Assembly: GCF_003570715.1 (NCBI RefSeq)
Contig: NZ_QXXQ01000002.1
Span: 310,001 to 374,000, forward strand
Source: Gemmobacter lutimaris
GTDB taxonomy: Bacteria; Pseudomonadota; Alphaproteobacteria; Rhodobacterales; Rhodobacteraceae
Direction of reading: 5' to 3'
DNA: 64,000 nt
A program made the translations under genes and the position numbers. Positions 7,782-15,707 of the stretch are shown here, piece by piece; the first letter of the stretch is position 1, and each line of letters starts with the position of its first letter. The notes beneath the pieces were generated by a model. The model was not told the origin of the DNA. It searched no databases and saw only the letters and a list, made by a program, of their open reading frames with translations.

Positions 7782-9932
7782 ATGAAACGGCCTTTGCTGT
7801 TTCTTGGATTGGCGGCGGGTGTCGTCGTGGCGGGCTTTGTGCTGCGCGACGCTGTGCCCGATCTTGCGACCCTGCGTGCGCATCTGGCCGGGGTCGAGGC
7901 GTGGCGTGCGGCGCATCCATGGCTGGCGGCCGGGCTGTTCTTCCTGCTTTACGTTGTGGTCACCGCGCTGTCCCTTCCGCTGGCGGTTTGGCTCACGCTG
8001 GCGGGCGGGGCGCTGTTCGGCTTCTGGGCCGGATTGGCGCTGGTGTCCTTTGCCTCCACCATCGGGGCGACGCTGGCCTTTCTGGCGGCACGGCACCTGC
8101 TGCGGGACTGGGTCCGCGCGCGGCTGGGTGAGCGGAGGGCGGCCCTTGATGCGGGCCTGAGCCGTGACGGCGCCTTCTACCTGTTCAGCCTGCGGCTGAT
8201 CCCGGTGGTGCCCTTCTTTGCCGTCAACCTGCTGATGGGGCTGACTCCGATCCGCACCGGAATGTTCTACGGTGTCAGTCAACTGGCCATGCTGCCCGCC
8301 ACGGCGGTTTATGTGAATGCGGGCACCCAGCTTGCGAAGATCGACAGCCTGTCCGGTCTCGTCTCGCCCGCGCTTCTGGCCTCTTTCGCGGTCTTGGGCC
8401 TGTTCCCGTGGCTGGCGCGGCTGGTCGTGAGCGCCTTGCGCCGCCGCCGGATGCAGGCGCGCTGGACCCGGCCGCGCCGGTTTGACCGTAATCTGGTGGT
8501 GATCGGCGCGGGCTCCGCCGGTCTGGTGACCGCCTATATCGCCGCTGCCGCGCAGGCGAGTGTCACGTTGGTCGAGGCCGGTGAGATGGGCGGCGATTGC
8601 CTGAACACCGGCTGCGTGCCGTCGAAGGCGCTGATCCGCAGCGCGAAGCTGGCGCAGGAGATGCGGCAGGCTTCGGTGCTGGGCATCGGCGGCCCGGAGC
8701 CGCAAATCCGCTTCGCAGAGGTGATGGAGCGTGTGCATCGCACCATCGCAGAGATCGCACCGCATGACAGTGTGGAGCGGTATACCTCCCTCGGGGTCGA
8801 GGTGATGCCGGGTCGTGCCCGTATCCTCGATCCCTGGACGGTGGAGGTGACGCTGAACGGGGGCGGCACAGAGCGGCTCACCACGCGCAGCATCGTCATC
8901 GCCACCGGCGCACGCCCGGTGGTGCCGCCGCTGCCGGGCATTGATACGGTGGACTGCCTGACCTCGGATACGCTCTGGTCCCGCCTGCGCGGGCGCGAAA
9001 CAGCCCCGTCGCGGTTGGTGGTGCTGGGTGGCGGGCCGATCGGGACGGAGCTTGCACAGGCGTTTCAGCGGCTCGGGTCACAGGTCACGCAGGTGGAAAT
9101 GGCCGACCGCCTGATGATCCGCGAAGACCCGGAGGTTTCCGCCCACATCCGCACCGCGCTGGAGGCCGATGGCGTGCAGGTGCTGACCGGGCACAAGGCG
9201 CTGGCCTGCGGGCGTGACGAAAGCGGCAAATGGATCGAGGTCGAGGGGCCGCAGGGCCGTCAGCGCCTTCATTTCGACGAGATCATCGCCGCCGTCGGCC
9301 GCGCTGCCCGCTTGAAAGGCTTCGGGCTGGAGGAGTTGGGCATTCCGACCGACCGTGTGGTGCAGACCAACGAATACCTCGAAACCCTTCACCCCAATAT
9401 CTACGCGGCGGGCGATGTGGCCGGGCCTTACCAGTTCACCCATACCGCCGCGCATCAGGCATGGTTTGCCGCCGTCAACGCCATGGCCGCGCCGTTCTGG
9501 CGCTTCCGCGCCGATTACAGGGTCATCCCCTGGGCCACCTTCTGCGACCCCGAGGTCGCCCGCGTCGGCCTGTCCGAGACCGAGGCGCGCGACCGTGGCA
9601 TCGCGCATGAGGTCACGCGCTACGGTATCGACGATCTGGACCGCGCCATTGCCGACGGTCGGGCGGAGGGCTTCGTCAAGGTGCTGACGGTACCGGGCAA
9701 GGATCGTATTCTGGGCGTCACCATCGTCGGCCATCATGCGGGCGATCTGATCGCGGAATTCGTGCTGGCGATGAAGCACGGGCTGGGGCTGAACAAGATC
9801 CTTGGCACCATCCACATCTACCCGACTCTGGCCGAGGCCAACAAATACGCGGCTGGCAACTGGCGTAGGGCGCATGTGAACCCGAAGCTTCTTGCGCTCG
9901 CCCGCCGTTTCCACGACTGGAGGCGCGGATGA
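7782..9932 (+). CDS. Fusion of TVP38/TMEM64 membrane domain and FAD-dependent pyridine nucleotide-disulfide oxidoreductase
   Basis: Residues 1-220 form a TVP38/TMEM64 (DedA-like) membrane domain with several hydrophobic helices and the family block RLIPVVPFFAVNLLMGLTPI. Residues 235-716 form a complete flavin disulfide oxidoreductase: FAD loop VVIGAGSAG, redox-active disulfide GGDCLNTGCVPSK (C273, C278), NAD(P)-binding VVLGGGPIGTE, and second FAD motif IYAAGDVAGP. The C-terminal segment reads IHIYPTLAEANK, where dihydrolipoamide dehydrogenases have HPTLSE; Tyr680 sits at the catalytic histidine position, as tyrosine does in mercuric reductase, but the MerA C-terminal cysteine pair is absent. 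ATG 7782 follows GGGGAAACGGC. Substrate unknown; it probably works with the downstream YnjBCD-like transporter. Confidence 0.85.
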   Translation: MKRPLLFLGLAAGVVVAGFVLRDAVPDLATLRAHLAGVEAWRAAHPWLAAGLFFLLYVVVTALSLPLAVWLTLAGGALFGFWAGLALVSFASTIGATLAFLAARHLLRDWVRARLGERRAALDAGLSRDGAFYLFSLRLIPVVPFFAVNLLMGLTPIRTGMFYGVSQLAMLPATAVYVNAGTQLAKIDSLSGLVSPALLASFAVLGLFPWLARLVVSALRRRRMQARWTRPRRFDRNLVVIGAGSAGLVTAYIAAAAQASVTLVEAGEMGGDCLNTGCVPSKALIRSAKLAQEMRQASVLGIGGPEPQIRFAEVMERVHRTIAEIAPHDSVERYTSLGVEVMPGRARILDPWTVEVTLNGGGTERLTTRSIVIATGARPVVPPLPGIDTVDCLTSDTLWSRLRGRETAPSRLVVLGGGPIGTELAQAFQRLGSQVTQVEMADRLMIREDPEVSAHIRTALEADGVQVLTGHKALACGRDESGKWIEVEGPQGRQRLHFDEIIAAVGRAARLKGFGLEELGIPTDRVVQTNEYLETLHPNIYAAGDVAGPYQFTHTAAHQAWFAAVNAMAAPFWRFRADYRVIPWATFCDPEVARVGLSETEARDRGIAHEVTRYGIDDLDRAIADGRAEGFVKVLTVPGKDRILGVTIVGHHAGDLIAEFVLAMKHGLGLNKILGTIHIYPTLAEANKYAAGNWRRAHVNPKLLALARRFHDWRRG

Positions 9933-10537
9933 TCGACGCCGCGCTTCTGCCCCTGCAACACCGCCTGCTGCGCGCCCCGGCGCAAGCGCTGGTGGCGCGC
10001 GGCATCAGCGCCGATCAGGTGACGCTGGCGGGTTTTGCCCTCGGGGTATTGGCGCTGCCCGCGCTGGCTTTCGGCGCCTGGGGACTGGCGCTGGCGCTGA
10101 TCGTGGCGAACCGGCTCGCCGACGGGCTGGATGGTGCAGTGGCGCGGTTGACGGGCCCGACCGACCGGGGCGCCTTTCTGGACATCGCCTTCGATTTCGC
10201 CTTCTACGCGCTGGTGCCGCTGGGCTTTGCGCTGGCCGATCCGGGCACCAATGCGCTGCCCGCCGCGCTGCTGATCGCGTCCTTCATCGGCACCGGGTCA
10301 TCCTTCCTTGCCTTCGCCGCCATCGCCGCCAAACGCGGCGAGGTCGCGCCGGCCTATCCGTCAAAAGGCATTGCCTATCTGGGCGGGCTGACGGAAGGGG
10401 CCGAGACCATAGCGCTGTTTCTGGCCATGTGCCTCGTGCCCACGGCCTTTCCCTTGCTCGCCTGCCTTTTCGCCACCGCCTGCACGCTGACCACCGTGCT
10501 GCGCTGGTGGTGGGGCTGGCGCGCCTTCGCCCCTTGA
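9929..10537 (+). CDS. CDP-alcohol phosphatidyltransferase family protein (YnjF-like)
   Basis: Integral membrane enzyme of 202 residues. The signature of the family is intact at about residues 67-91: DG-LDGAVAR ... G-AFLD-IAFD, matching DGx2ARx8Gx3Dx3D, the divalent-metal and CDP-binding site used to transfer a phosphatidyl group from CDP-diacylglycerol to an alcohol. Several transmembrane helices surround it. The acceptor alcohol cannot be read from sequence. Its ATG overlaps the stop of the preceding fusion gene (ATGA), implying coupled translation. E. coli ynjF, in the ynjABCDEF region, is a member of the same family. Confidence 0.87.
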   Translation: MIDAALLPLQHRLLRAPAQALVARGISADQVTLAGFALGVLALPALAFGAWGLALALIVANRLADGLDGAVARLTGPTDRGAFLDIAFDFAFYALVPLGFALADPGTNALPAALLIASFIGTGSSFLAFAAIAAKRGEVAPAYPSKGIAYLGGLTEGAETIALFLAMCLVPTAFPLLACLFATACTLTTVLRWWWGWRAFAP

Positions 10538-10551
10538 TGACAGGAGTTTTC

Positions 10552-11742
10552 ATGCGCTTTCTTGCACTTGCCACCGTTCCCCTGACGTTGGCCCTTGCCA
10601 GCCCCGCGCTTGCCGACTGGCAGGCGACGCTTGATGCCGCGAAGGGCCAGACTGTCTACTGGAACGCATGGGGTGGTGACGACCGCACCAATGCCTTCAT
10701 CCAGTGGGTCGGGCAGGAGACCGAGCGGCTGTATGGCGTGAAGGTCGAACAGGTGAAGCTGACCGATACCGCCGAGGCGGTGACCCGCGTCATCGCCGAA
10801 AAGGCGGCGGGGCAGGACAGCGGCGGCTCGGTGGACCTGATCTGGATCAACGGGCCGAACTTCCTTGCGATGAAGGAACAGGGGCTGTTGCACGGGCCCT
10901 TCACAGCCGATCTGCCCAATGCGAAATACGTCGATCTGACGGGCGCCGCGCCCTCGGCGGTGGATTTCACCGTGCCGGTGGAGGGGATGGAAAGCCCGTG
11001 GCGGCTGGCGAAATTCGTTTTCGTCCATGACAGCGCGCGCGTGCCGGAACCGCCGCGCAGCATGGCGGCCTTTGTTGACTGGGCGGCTGCACATCCGGGG
11101 CGCATGACGCATCCTGACCCGTCGAATTTCATGGGGGCCACCTTCCTGAAACAGGCGCTGATCGAACTCGCACCCGATCCTGCGGCGCTGCAACAGCCGG
11201 TGACGGATGCTACCTTCGCCACAACCACCGCGCCGCTTTGGGTGTGGTATGACGCGCTTCGCCCGAACCTGTGGCGCGGTGGTGCGACCTTCCCGGAAAA
11301 TCAGTCGGTGCAGCAGCAATTGCTGAATGATGGCGAGTTGGATATCGCCATGAGCTTCGATCCCGCCTCCACCGCCGCCGCCATCGAACAGGGGCTGCTG
11401 CCCGAGACCGCCCGCGTTTTCGTGCCAGAGGGCGGCACCATCGGCAATGTCAGTTTCGTTGCCATCCCCTATAACGCCGCCCATGCGGCGGGGGCCGAGG
11501 TGGTCGCGAACTTCCTTCTGGACCCGGCAACCCAGGCGCATATGCAGAATATCGAGGTGCTGGGGTCGTTCTCGGTTCTTGATCCGGCGAAGCTGGACGA
11601 TGCCGGGCGCGCGGCTTTCGCCGCCCTGCCCACCGCCCCGGCGCTGCCCAAGCTGGAGGATCTGGGGCCGACACTGCTGGAACCCCATGCGAGCTGGATG
11701 ACCCGCCTGACCGAGGAATGGGCGCGGCGCTACACGAAATGA
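10552..11742 (+). CDS. ABC transporter substrate-binding protein, YnjB family
   Basis: Predicted periplasmic binding protein of 396 residues with a clear signal peptide (MRFLALATVPLTLALASPALA). The mature part resembles the YnjB family: VYWNAWGGDDRTN near the start, DLIWINGPNFLAMKEQGLL (about 98-116), and a C-terminal lobe with FVAIPYNAAHAAGAEVVANFLLDP. The start is supported by CAGGAG six bases upstream; an ATG at 10537 overlapping the previous stop is an alternative. Permease and ATPase genes follow directly, so this is the ligand receptor of a complete importer. The YnjBCD substrate is not established as far as I know, and nothing in this gene reveals it. Confidence 0.88.
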   Translation: MRFLALATVPLTLALASPALADWQATLDAAKGQTVYWNAWGGDDRTNAFIQWVGQETERLYGVKVEQVKLTDTAEAVTRVIAEKAAGQDSGGSVDLIWINGPNFLAMKEQGLLHGPFTADLPNAKYVDLTGAAPSAVDFTVPVEGMESPWRLAKFVFVHDSARVPEPPRSMAAFVDWAAAHPGRMTHPDPSNFMGATFLKQALIELAPDPAALQQPVTDATFATTTAPLWVWYDALRPNLWRGGATFPENQSVQQQLLNDGELDIAMSFDPASTAAAIEQGLLPETARVFVPEGGTIGNVSFVAIPYNAAHAAGAEVVANFLLDPATQAHMQNIEVLGSFSVLDPAKLDDAGRAAFAALPTAPALPKLEDLGPTLLEPHASWMTRLTEEWARRYTK

Positions 11743-13430
11743 GCGATGGCCGGGGCCTGCGCGGGCTGGTGCTGCTGGTGGTCGGGACGGGGCTGCTGGT
11801 CCCGATTCTGGCCGGTCTGGCGGAAACGGCCGCTGCGGCCTTTGGCCATCTGCCCGCACTGGGGTTTGATGGCTGGAGCCTCACGGCCTGGCAGGCCCTC
11901 GCTGCCGAGCCGGGGCTGACCACCAGCCTGCGGCTGACGCTGGTGATCGGGCTGGGGGCGACGGCGCTTTCGGTCGTGCTGGCCATGGGCGCCGTGGCGG
12001 CGCTGGCCGGGCGGGTTCCGGCGGCGCGCGGGATGCGGGCGCTGGCGCCGTTTCTGGCGGTGCCGCATGCTGCCATGGCGATTGGCCTTGCCTTCCTTCT
12101 GGCGCCCTCGGGCTGGATCGCGCGCGGGCTGGCGCCGATGATGGGGTGGGTGCTGCCGCCCGGCCTTGCCAGTGTGAATGATCCGTGGGGGCTGGCGCTG
12201 ATCCTTGGTTTGCTGGTCAAGGAGGTGCCCTTTCTCATGCTGGTCACATGGTCGGCGCTGGGCCAGATCGACGCGGCGCGGCAGATGGCGGCGGGCAGGG
12301 CGCTGGGTTATGCGCCTGCCGCAGTCTGGGTCAAGGTGCTGCTGCCGCAGCTTTGGCCGTTGGTGCGGTTGCCGGTGGCGGTGGCGCTGGCCTATGCGCT
12401 GTCAGTGGTGGATATGGCGATCATCCTTGGCCCGTCGAACCCGCCCGTGCTGGCCGTGGCCCTGACCCGCTGGTTCTTCGACCCCGATCCCGCCCGTATC
12501 CTGCCCGCCGCCGCCGGGGCGCTGGTGCAGGCGGGCATCGTGGCGCTGGGCCTTGCGTTGCTGTGCGGGGCGGAGCGTCTGGCCCGCTGGCTTGGCCGAC
12601 GGTGGGTGCAGGCGGGTGGGCGTCGCGCCTTCGGGCCAGGACTGGCCGCCGTGCTGGTTGGTGGGCTGCTGACCCTCGCCGCCTTGGCATTGCTGGCTCT
12701 GGCCGTCTGGTCACTGGCCTGGCGGTGGAGCTTTCCGCAACTGCTGCCCGAAAGCTGGTCGCTGAAATTCTGGCTGGCCTCGGGGCGCTGGGGCGCCGCT
12801 TTGGGCATGACGCTCTGGCTTGCAATGGCCTCCACCGCACTGTCCGTCGCACTGGCGATCCTGTGGCTGGAGGCAGAGGATCGCGGCCAGCGCACCCGCG
12901 CCCGCTGGGCCGAAGCGCTGATCTACCTGCCGCTGATCCTGCCGCAGATCGCGTTTCTTTACGGGCTGAACGTGGTGGCGCTGCGGGCAGGCCTGTCGGG
13001 CCATCCCGGCGCGGTGATCTGGGGGCAGGCGATTTTCGTCTTTCCCTATGTGATGATCGCGCTGACCGCGCCGTGGCGGGCGCTTGACCCGCGCCTGACC
13101 CGTGCGGCGGCGGCGCTGGGGGCGGGGCCGTGGCGGCGGCTCGTCCGCGTCAAGCTGCCGGTGCTGCTGCGCCCGATCCTGACCGCGGCGGCTATCGGCG
13201 TGGCGGTATCGGTCGCGCAATATTTGCCGACGCTGTTTCTGGGCGCGGGGCGGGTGGCGACGCTGACGACCGAGGCGGTGACGCTGTCGTCCTCTTCCGA
13301 TCGCCGGGTGGTGGCGGTTTATGCCAGCCTTCAGGCGCTGGTGCCCTTTGTCGCCTATGCGTTGGCGGCGCTGCTACCCGCATGGGTGCATCGCAACCGC
13401 CGCGATCTGGCCGGAGCCGTGCCCGCATGA
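11739..13430 (+). CDS. ABC transporter permease, fused double permease (YnjC family)
   Basis: Integral membrane protein of 563 residues made of two binding-protein-dependent transport permease domains in tandem, one about 40-280 and the other about 300-555, with roughly twelve hydrophobic helices. Each half has an EAA-type loop that contacts the ATPase: ARQMAAGRALGYAPAAVW in the first and LTRAAAALGAGPWRRL in the second. The single-chain layout matches E. coli YnjC, so one polypeptide can form the whole channel. It starts in an ATGA overlap with the binding-protein gene and ends in an ATGA overlap with the ATPase gene. Confidence 0.9.
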   Translation: MSDGRGLRGLVLLVVGTGLLVPILAGLAETAAAAFGHLPALGFDGWSLTAWQALAAEPGLTTSLRLTLVIGLGATALSVVLAMGAVAALAGRVPAARGMRALAPFLAVPHAAMAIGLAFLLAPSGWIARGLAPMMGWVLPPGLASVNDPWGLALILGLLVKEVPFLMLVTWSALGQIDAARQMAAGRALGYAPAAVWVKVLLPQLWPLVRLPVAVALAYALSVVDMAIILGPSNPPVLAVALTRWFFDPDPARILPAAAGALVQAGIVALGLALLCGAERLARWLGRRWVQAGGRRAFGPGLAAVLVGGLLTLAALALLALAVWSLAWRWSFPQLLPESWSLKFWLASGRWGAALGMTLWLAMASTALSVALAILWLEAEDRGQRTRARWAEALIYLPLILPQIAFLYGLNVVALRAGLSGHPGAVIWGQAIFVFPYVMIALTAPWRALDPRLTRAAAALGAGPWRRLVRVKLPVLLRPILTAAAIGVAVSVAQYLPTLFLGAGRVATLTTEAVTLSSSSDRRVVAVYASLQALVPFVAYALAALLPAWVHRNRRDLAGAVPA

Positions 13431-14074
13431 GCCTTGTTCTGGAAAAGCTGATGGTCACCCTGCCCCGCGCCGACAGGCCGCTGTTCGAGGTTAGCCTTCG
13501 GGTCGAGCCGGGGCAGGTGGCCAGCGTCATGGGGCCGTCAGGCGTCGGGAAATCCACGCTGCTCGATGCGGTGGGGGGGCATCTGGCGCCGGGCTTTCGT
13601 TGCGCGGGTCGGGTCTGGCTGGCCGGGCGTGACGTGACCGCGCTGCCCGCCGAGGCCCGGCGCATCGGATTGATGTTTCAGGAGGCGCTGCTGTTCCCGC
13701 ACCTGTCGGTGGGCGACAACCTTGCCTTTGGGCTGAGCCCCGCCGTGCGGGGACGTGCCGCGCGCCGTGCTGCCGTGGCTACCGCGCTGGAGCGCGCGGG
13801 GCTGGCCGGGATGGAGGGGCGTGACCCCGCCACCCTGTCGGGCGGGCAGCGGGCGCGCGCGGCATTGATGCGCACGCTGCTGGCCGATCCCGCCGCGCTG
13901 CTGCTGGACGAGCCCTTCTCTCGGCTGGACACCGGGTTGCGGGCCGAAATGCGCGCCTTCACCTTCGCCCATATCGCTGAACGGGGTATCCCGGTGCTGA
14001 TGGTGACGCACGATCCTGAAGATGCGACCGCGGCAGCGGGGCCGGTGCTGCGATTATCTGCCAAGGGGGCTTGA
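13427..14074 (+). CDS. ABC transporter ATP-binding protein (YnjD family)
   Basis: Cytoplasmic ATPase of 215 residues energising the YnjBC-like importer. Walker A is GPSGVGKST (36-44), the Q-loop lies in LMFQEALLFPH, the ABC signature is LSGGQRAR, Walker B is ALLLDEPFSRLD, and the switch histidine is in MVTHDPEDA. The protein is short, ending soon after the H-loop without a regulatory domain, as in YnjD. It begins by ATGA overlap with the permease gene. A perfect 24-bp inverted repeat starts two bases after its stop codon. Confidence 0.92.
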   Translation: MSLVLEKLMVTLPRADRPLFEVSLRVEPGQVASVMGPSGVGKSTLLDAVGGHLAPGFRCAGRVWLAGRDVTALPAEARRIGLMFQEALLFPHLSVGDNLAFGLSPAVRGRAARRAAVATALERAGLAGMEGRDPATLSGGQRARAALMRTLLADPAALLLDEPFSRLDTGLRAEMRAFTFAHIAERGIPVLMVTHDPEDATAAAGPVLRLSAKGA

Positions 14075-14075
14075 A

Positions 14076-14126
14076 AAACTGAACGACTCGGTTCACTTTG
14101 CGAAAGTGAACCGAGTCGTTCAGTTT
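14076..14126. repeat. Perfect 24-bp inverted repeat with 3-nt loop; possible operator or transcript-end hairpin
   Basis: Arms are 14076-14099 and 14103-14126, separated by GCG, and match without a single mismatch. Each arm itself contains an imperfect palindrome TGAAC-N6-GTTCA, the general shape of TetR-family operators, so the element offers two operator-like sites in mirror orientation. As RNA it would form a very stable stem directly behind the YnjD-like stop, but no U-tract follows (GTGGAGC), so a classical terminator is doubtful. A small secreted-protein gene and a TetR gene lie immediately downstream. Whether it acts as DNA operator, mRNA 3' stabiliser or both cannot be told from sequence. 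Confidence 0.85.
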
Positions 14127-14139
14127 GTGGAGCCTTCCG

Positions 14140-14313
14140 ATGCGCCTGACCTTTGCCGCCCTCTGCCTTGCCGCCTTGCCCACGCTTGCCACTGCGGGGG
14201 GCGCCCCCTTCGATCTGCCGCGCCTGACCTTCCCCGACCCGGCGCCGCCCGTCACACAATCCTGCACCGATCCGGTCGCCATTGGCAGTGCGACCTGCGC
14301 GCAGGGTCTGTGA
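14140..14313 (+). CDS. Small secreted protein of unknown function (57 aa)
   Basis: Short frame starting at ATG 14140 behind GTGGAG. The first 21 residues (MRLTFAALCLAALPTLATAG) look like a signal peptide with an alanine-rich cleavage site, leaving about 35 residues that are proline-rich and contain two cysteines (QSCTDP, ATCAQGL), enough for one disulfide. I do not recognise the family. It sits between the 24-bp inverted repeat and the TetR gene, on the strand of the upstream transporter operon, so it may belong to that operon or be a separate TetR target. Its small size makes a chance ORF possible, but the signal peptide, ribosome site and high-GC codon use favour a real gene. Confidence 0.5.
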   Translation: MRLTFAALCLAALPTLATAGGAPFDLPRLTFPDPAPPVTQSCTDPVAIGSATCAQGL

Positions 14314-14355
14314 GCGCCGGTGCTTGCGGGCGCCCGGTCGGCTCGTCTACTCTGG

Positions 14356-14375
14356 TGACATGGAAAGCCATGTCA
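14356..14375. promoter_or_regulatory. 20-bp palindrome at the TetR gene start, candidate autoregulatory site
   Basis: TGACATGG-AAAG-CCATGTCA is a perfect 8-bp inverted repeat around a 4-bp spacer, ending on the first base of the ATG at 14375. TetR repressors often bind palindromes that overlap their own promoter or start, so this could be an autoregulatory operator. It also contains the Shine-Dalgarno-like GGAAAG. If translation starts at the earlier ATG (14360), the repeat lies inside codons and may be coincidental. Confidence 0.35.
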
Positions 14376-14983
14376 TGCCGCGTGCCCGCAAGGGTCGGAA
14401 GTTCGATCAGGTGCTGGAAGGCGCCCGCAACGTGTTTCTGCAACACGGGTTCGAGGGCGCCTCGGTCGATGACATCGCCCGCGAGGCAGGGGTCAGCAAG
14501 GCCACGCTTTACAGCTATTTCCCTGACAAGCGCCTGCTGTTCATGGAGGTGGCGCAGACCGAGTGTCATCGTCAGGCCGACGAGGCGGTGGAACTGATCG
14601 ACCAGAACGCGCCGGTGCGACAGGTGCTGACCGAGGCTGCGCGGCGCATGGTCGCCTTCCTCATGTCCGATTTCGCGCAGAAGGTGTTTCGCATCTGCGT
14701 GGCGGAAAGCGAGCGCTTCCCCGAACTGGGGCATCAGTTCTACCATTCCGGCCCTGTGCTGGTGCGGGAGCGGCTGATGGAATACCTCGCCAAGGCGGTG
14801 GAGCGTGGCGAGTTGCAGATCGACGATCTGGCCTTCGCCGCCGACCAGTTCGCGGCGCTGTGCAAGGTGACACTGCACGAACAGACGATCTTCGGCGTCG
14901 CCGCCTGCTGTCCGCCGCAGGAGGCCGACAAGGTGGTCTCGGGCGCGGTCGAGATGTTTCTGGCGCGCTACGGGGTGCGTTAG
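14375..14983 (+). CDS. TetR/AcrR family transcriptional regulator
   Basis: Repressor-type regulator of about 202 residues. The N-terminal helix-turn-helix is clear: LEGARNVFLQHGFEGASVDDIAREAGVSKATLYSYFPDK, followed by a helical ligand-binding domain of unknown specificity with a CC pair near the end (GVAACCPPQ). ATG 14375 has GGAAAG seven bases upstream; ATG 14360 would add MESHV. It follows the YnjBCD-like operon and the small secreted protein on the same strand, and operator-like inverted repeats lie at 14076-14126 and 14356-14375, so local control of this cluster is plausible. It converges on the NYN gene with a 4-bp overlap. Confidence 0.88.
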   Translation: MPRARKGRKFDQVLEGARNVFLQHGFEGASVDDIAREAGVSKATLYSYFPDKRLLFMEVAQTECHRQADEAVELIDQNAPVRQVLTEAARRMVAFLMSDFAQKVFRICVAESERFPELGHQFYHSGPVLVRERLMEYLAKAVERGELQIDDLAFAADQFAALCKVTLHEQTIFGVAACCPPQEADKVVSGAVEMFLARYGVR

Positions 14984-15645
14984 AGCAGCCGGACGCTGCC
15001 GCCGGGCGTGGACTTGTCCAGCCTGAAGCGGTCGGAATGGGCAGACAGAAACTTGCCCCAGCTTGCGTGACCCGTCGCCTGTAATCTTCCCGTCATGGCT
15101 TGCCCGATCCTCGTGAGTGGCAAGGCGCCATTCGGTGCGACGGATCTTAACAGGGCTTCCACCTCTTGCAACAATACGGCTTCGGCCGATGTCGGCGCGG
15201 GGCATGCGGGCTTCAACTCCACAAACCCCGTGCAGCTCTTGCGCCAGTTTTGCGGCGCCGCAGCCTCGCCCATGCCATAGACCGGAATGCCGCGTTCGCG
15301 CAGGTGGATGGCGATATGGCTGAAGTCGCCGTCATTGCTGGCAAGCACCAGAACATCTGCAACGCGTTCGTGCGCCAGCGCCATGGCCTCGATGCACAAC
15401 AGCAGGTCGGCGGCGTTCTTGCCACGTCCGGCATGGACCAGCCGGTAACCTGGCGCCGCGTCCCAGCGCGGCAGCCTGGCCGCATCGCCATACACGCGCC
15501 TGACTGTCACCGCACCATGTTTTGCGGCCTGTGTGATCAATGATCCGGCATGGCGGTCACCAAGATTCTCGCCATCAACCAGCAGGGCAACACGGGCGCG
15601 ACCGGAGGTATGGGTCGCCATGAGTTCGGGGGACAGGGCATTCAT
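14980..15645 (-). CDS. NYN-domain putative ribonuclease with C-terminal LOTUS/OST-HTH-like domain (first of two adjacent paralogues)
   Basis: The 221-residue protein starts with a NYN (PIN-like) fold: VALLVDGENLG with the first acidic residue, KNAADLLLCIEAMAL with the central aspartate, and VLVLASNDGDFSHIAIHLRERG with the last. These acidic positions coordinate metal in NYN ribonucleases of the LabA/MARF1 type. The region after about residue 155 (LLQEVEALLRSV ... SWGKFLSAHSDRFRL) resembles an OST-HTH/LOTUS winged helix used for RNA binding. The neighbouring gene upstream on the same strand has the same architecture, pointing to tandem duplication. No RNA target is indicated. Confidence 0.8.
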   Translation of the reverse strand: MNALSPELMATHTSGRARVALLVDGENLGDRHAGSLITQAAKHGAVTVRRVYGDAARLPRWDAAPGYRLVHAGRGKNAADLLLCIEAMALAHERVADVLVLASNDGDFSHIAIHLRERGIPVYGMGEAAAPQNWRKSCTGFVELKPACPAPTSAEAVLLQEVEALLRSVAPNGALPLTRIGQAMTGRLQATGHASWGKFLSAHSDRFRLDKSTPGGSVRLL

Positions 15646-15707
15646 CGGAGACTCGCACTGGTTTCAGCCAGTCAAGTCGCCGATTATGGCCCTGTCATGG
15701 CGATGGA

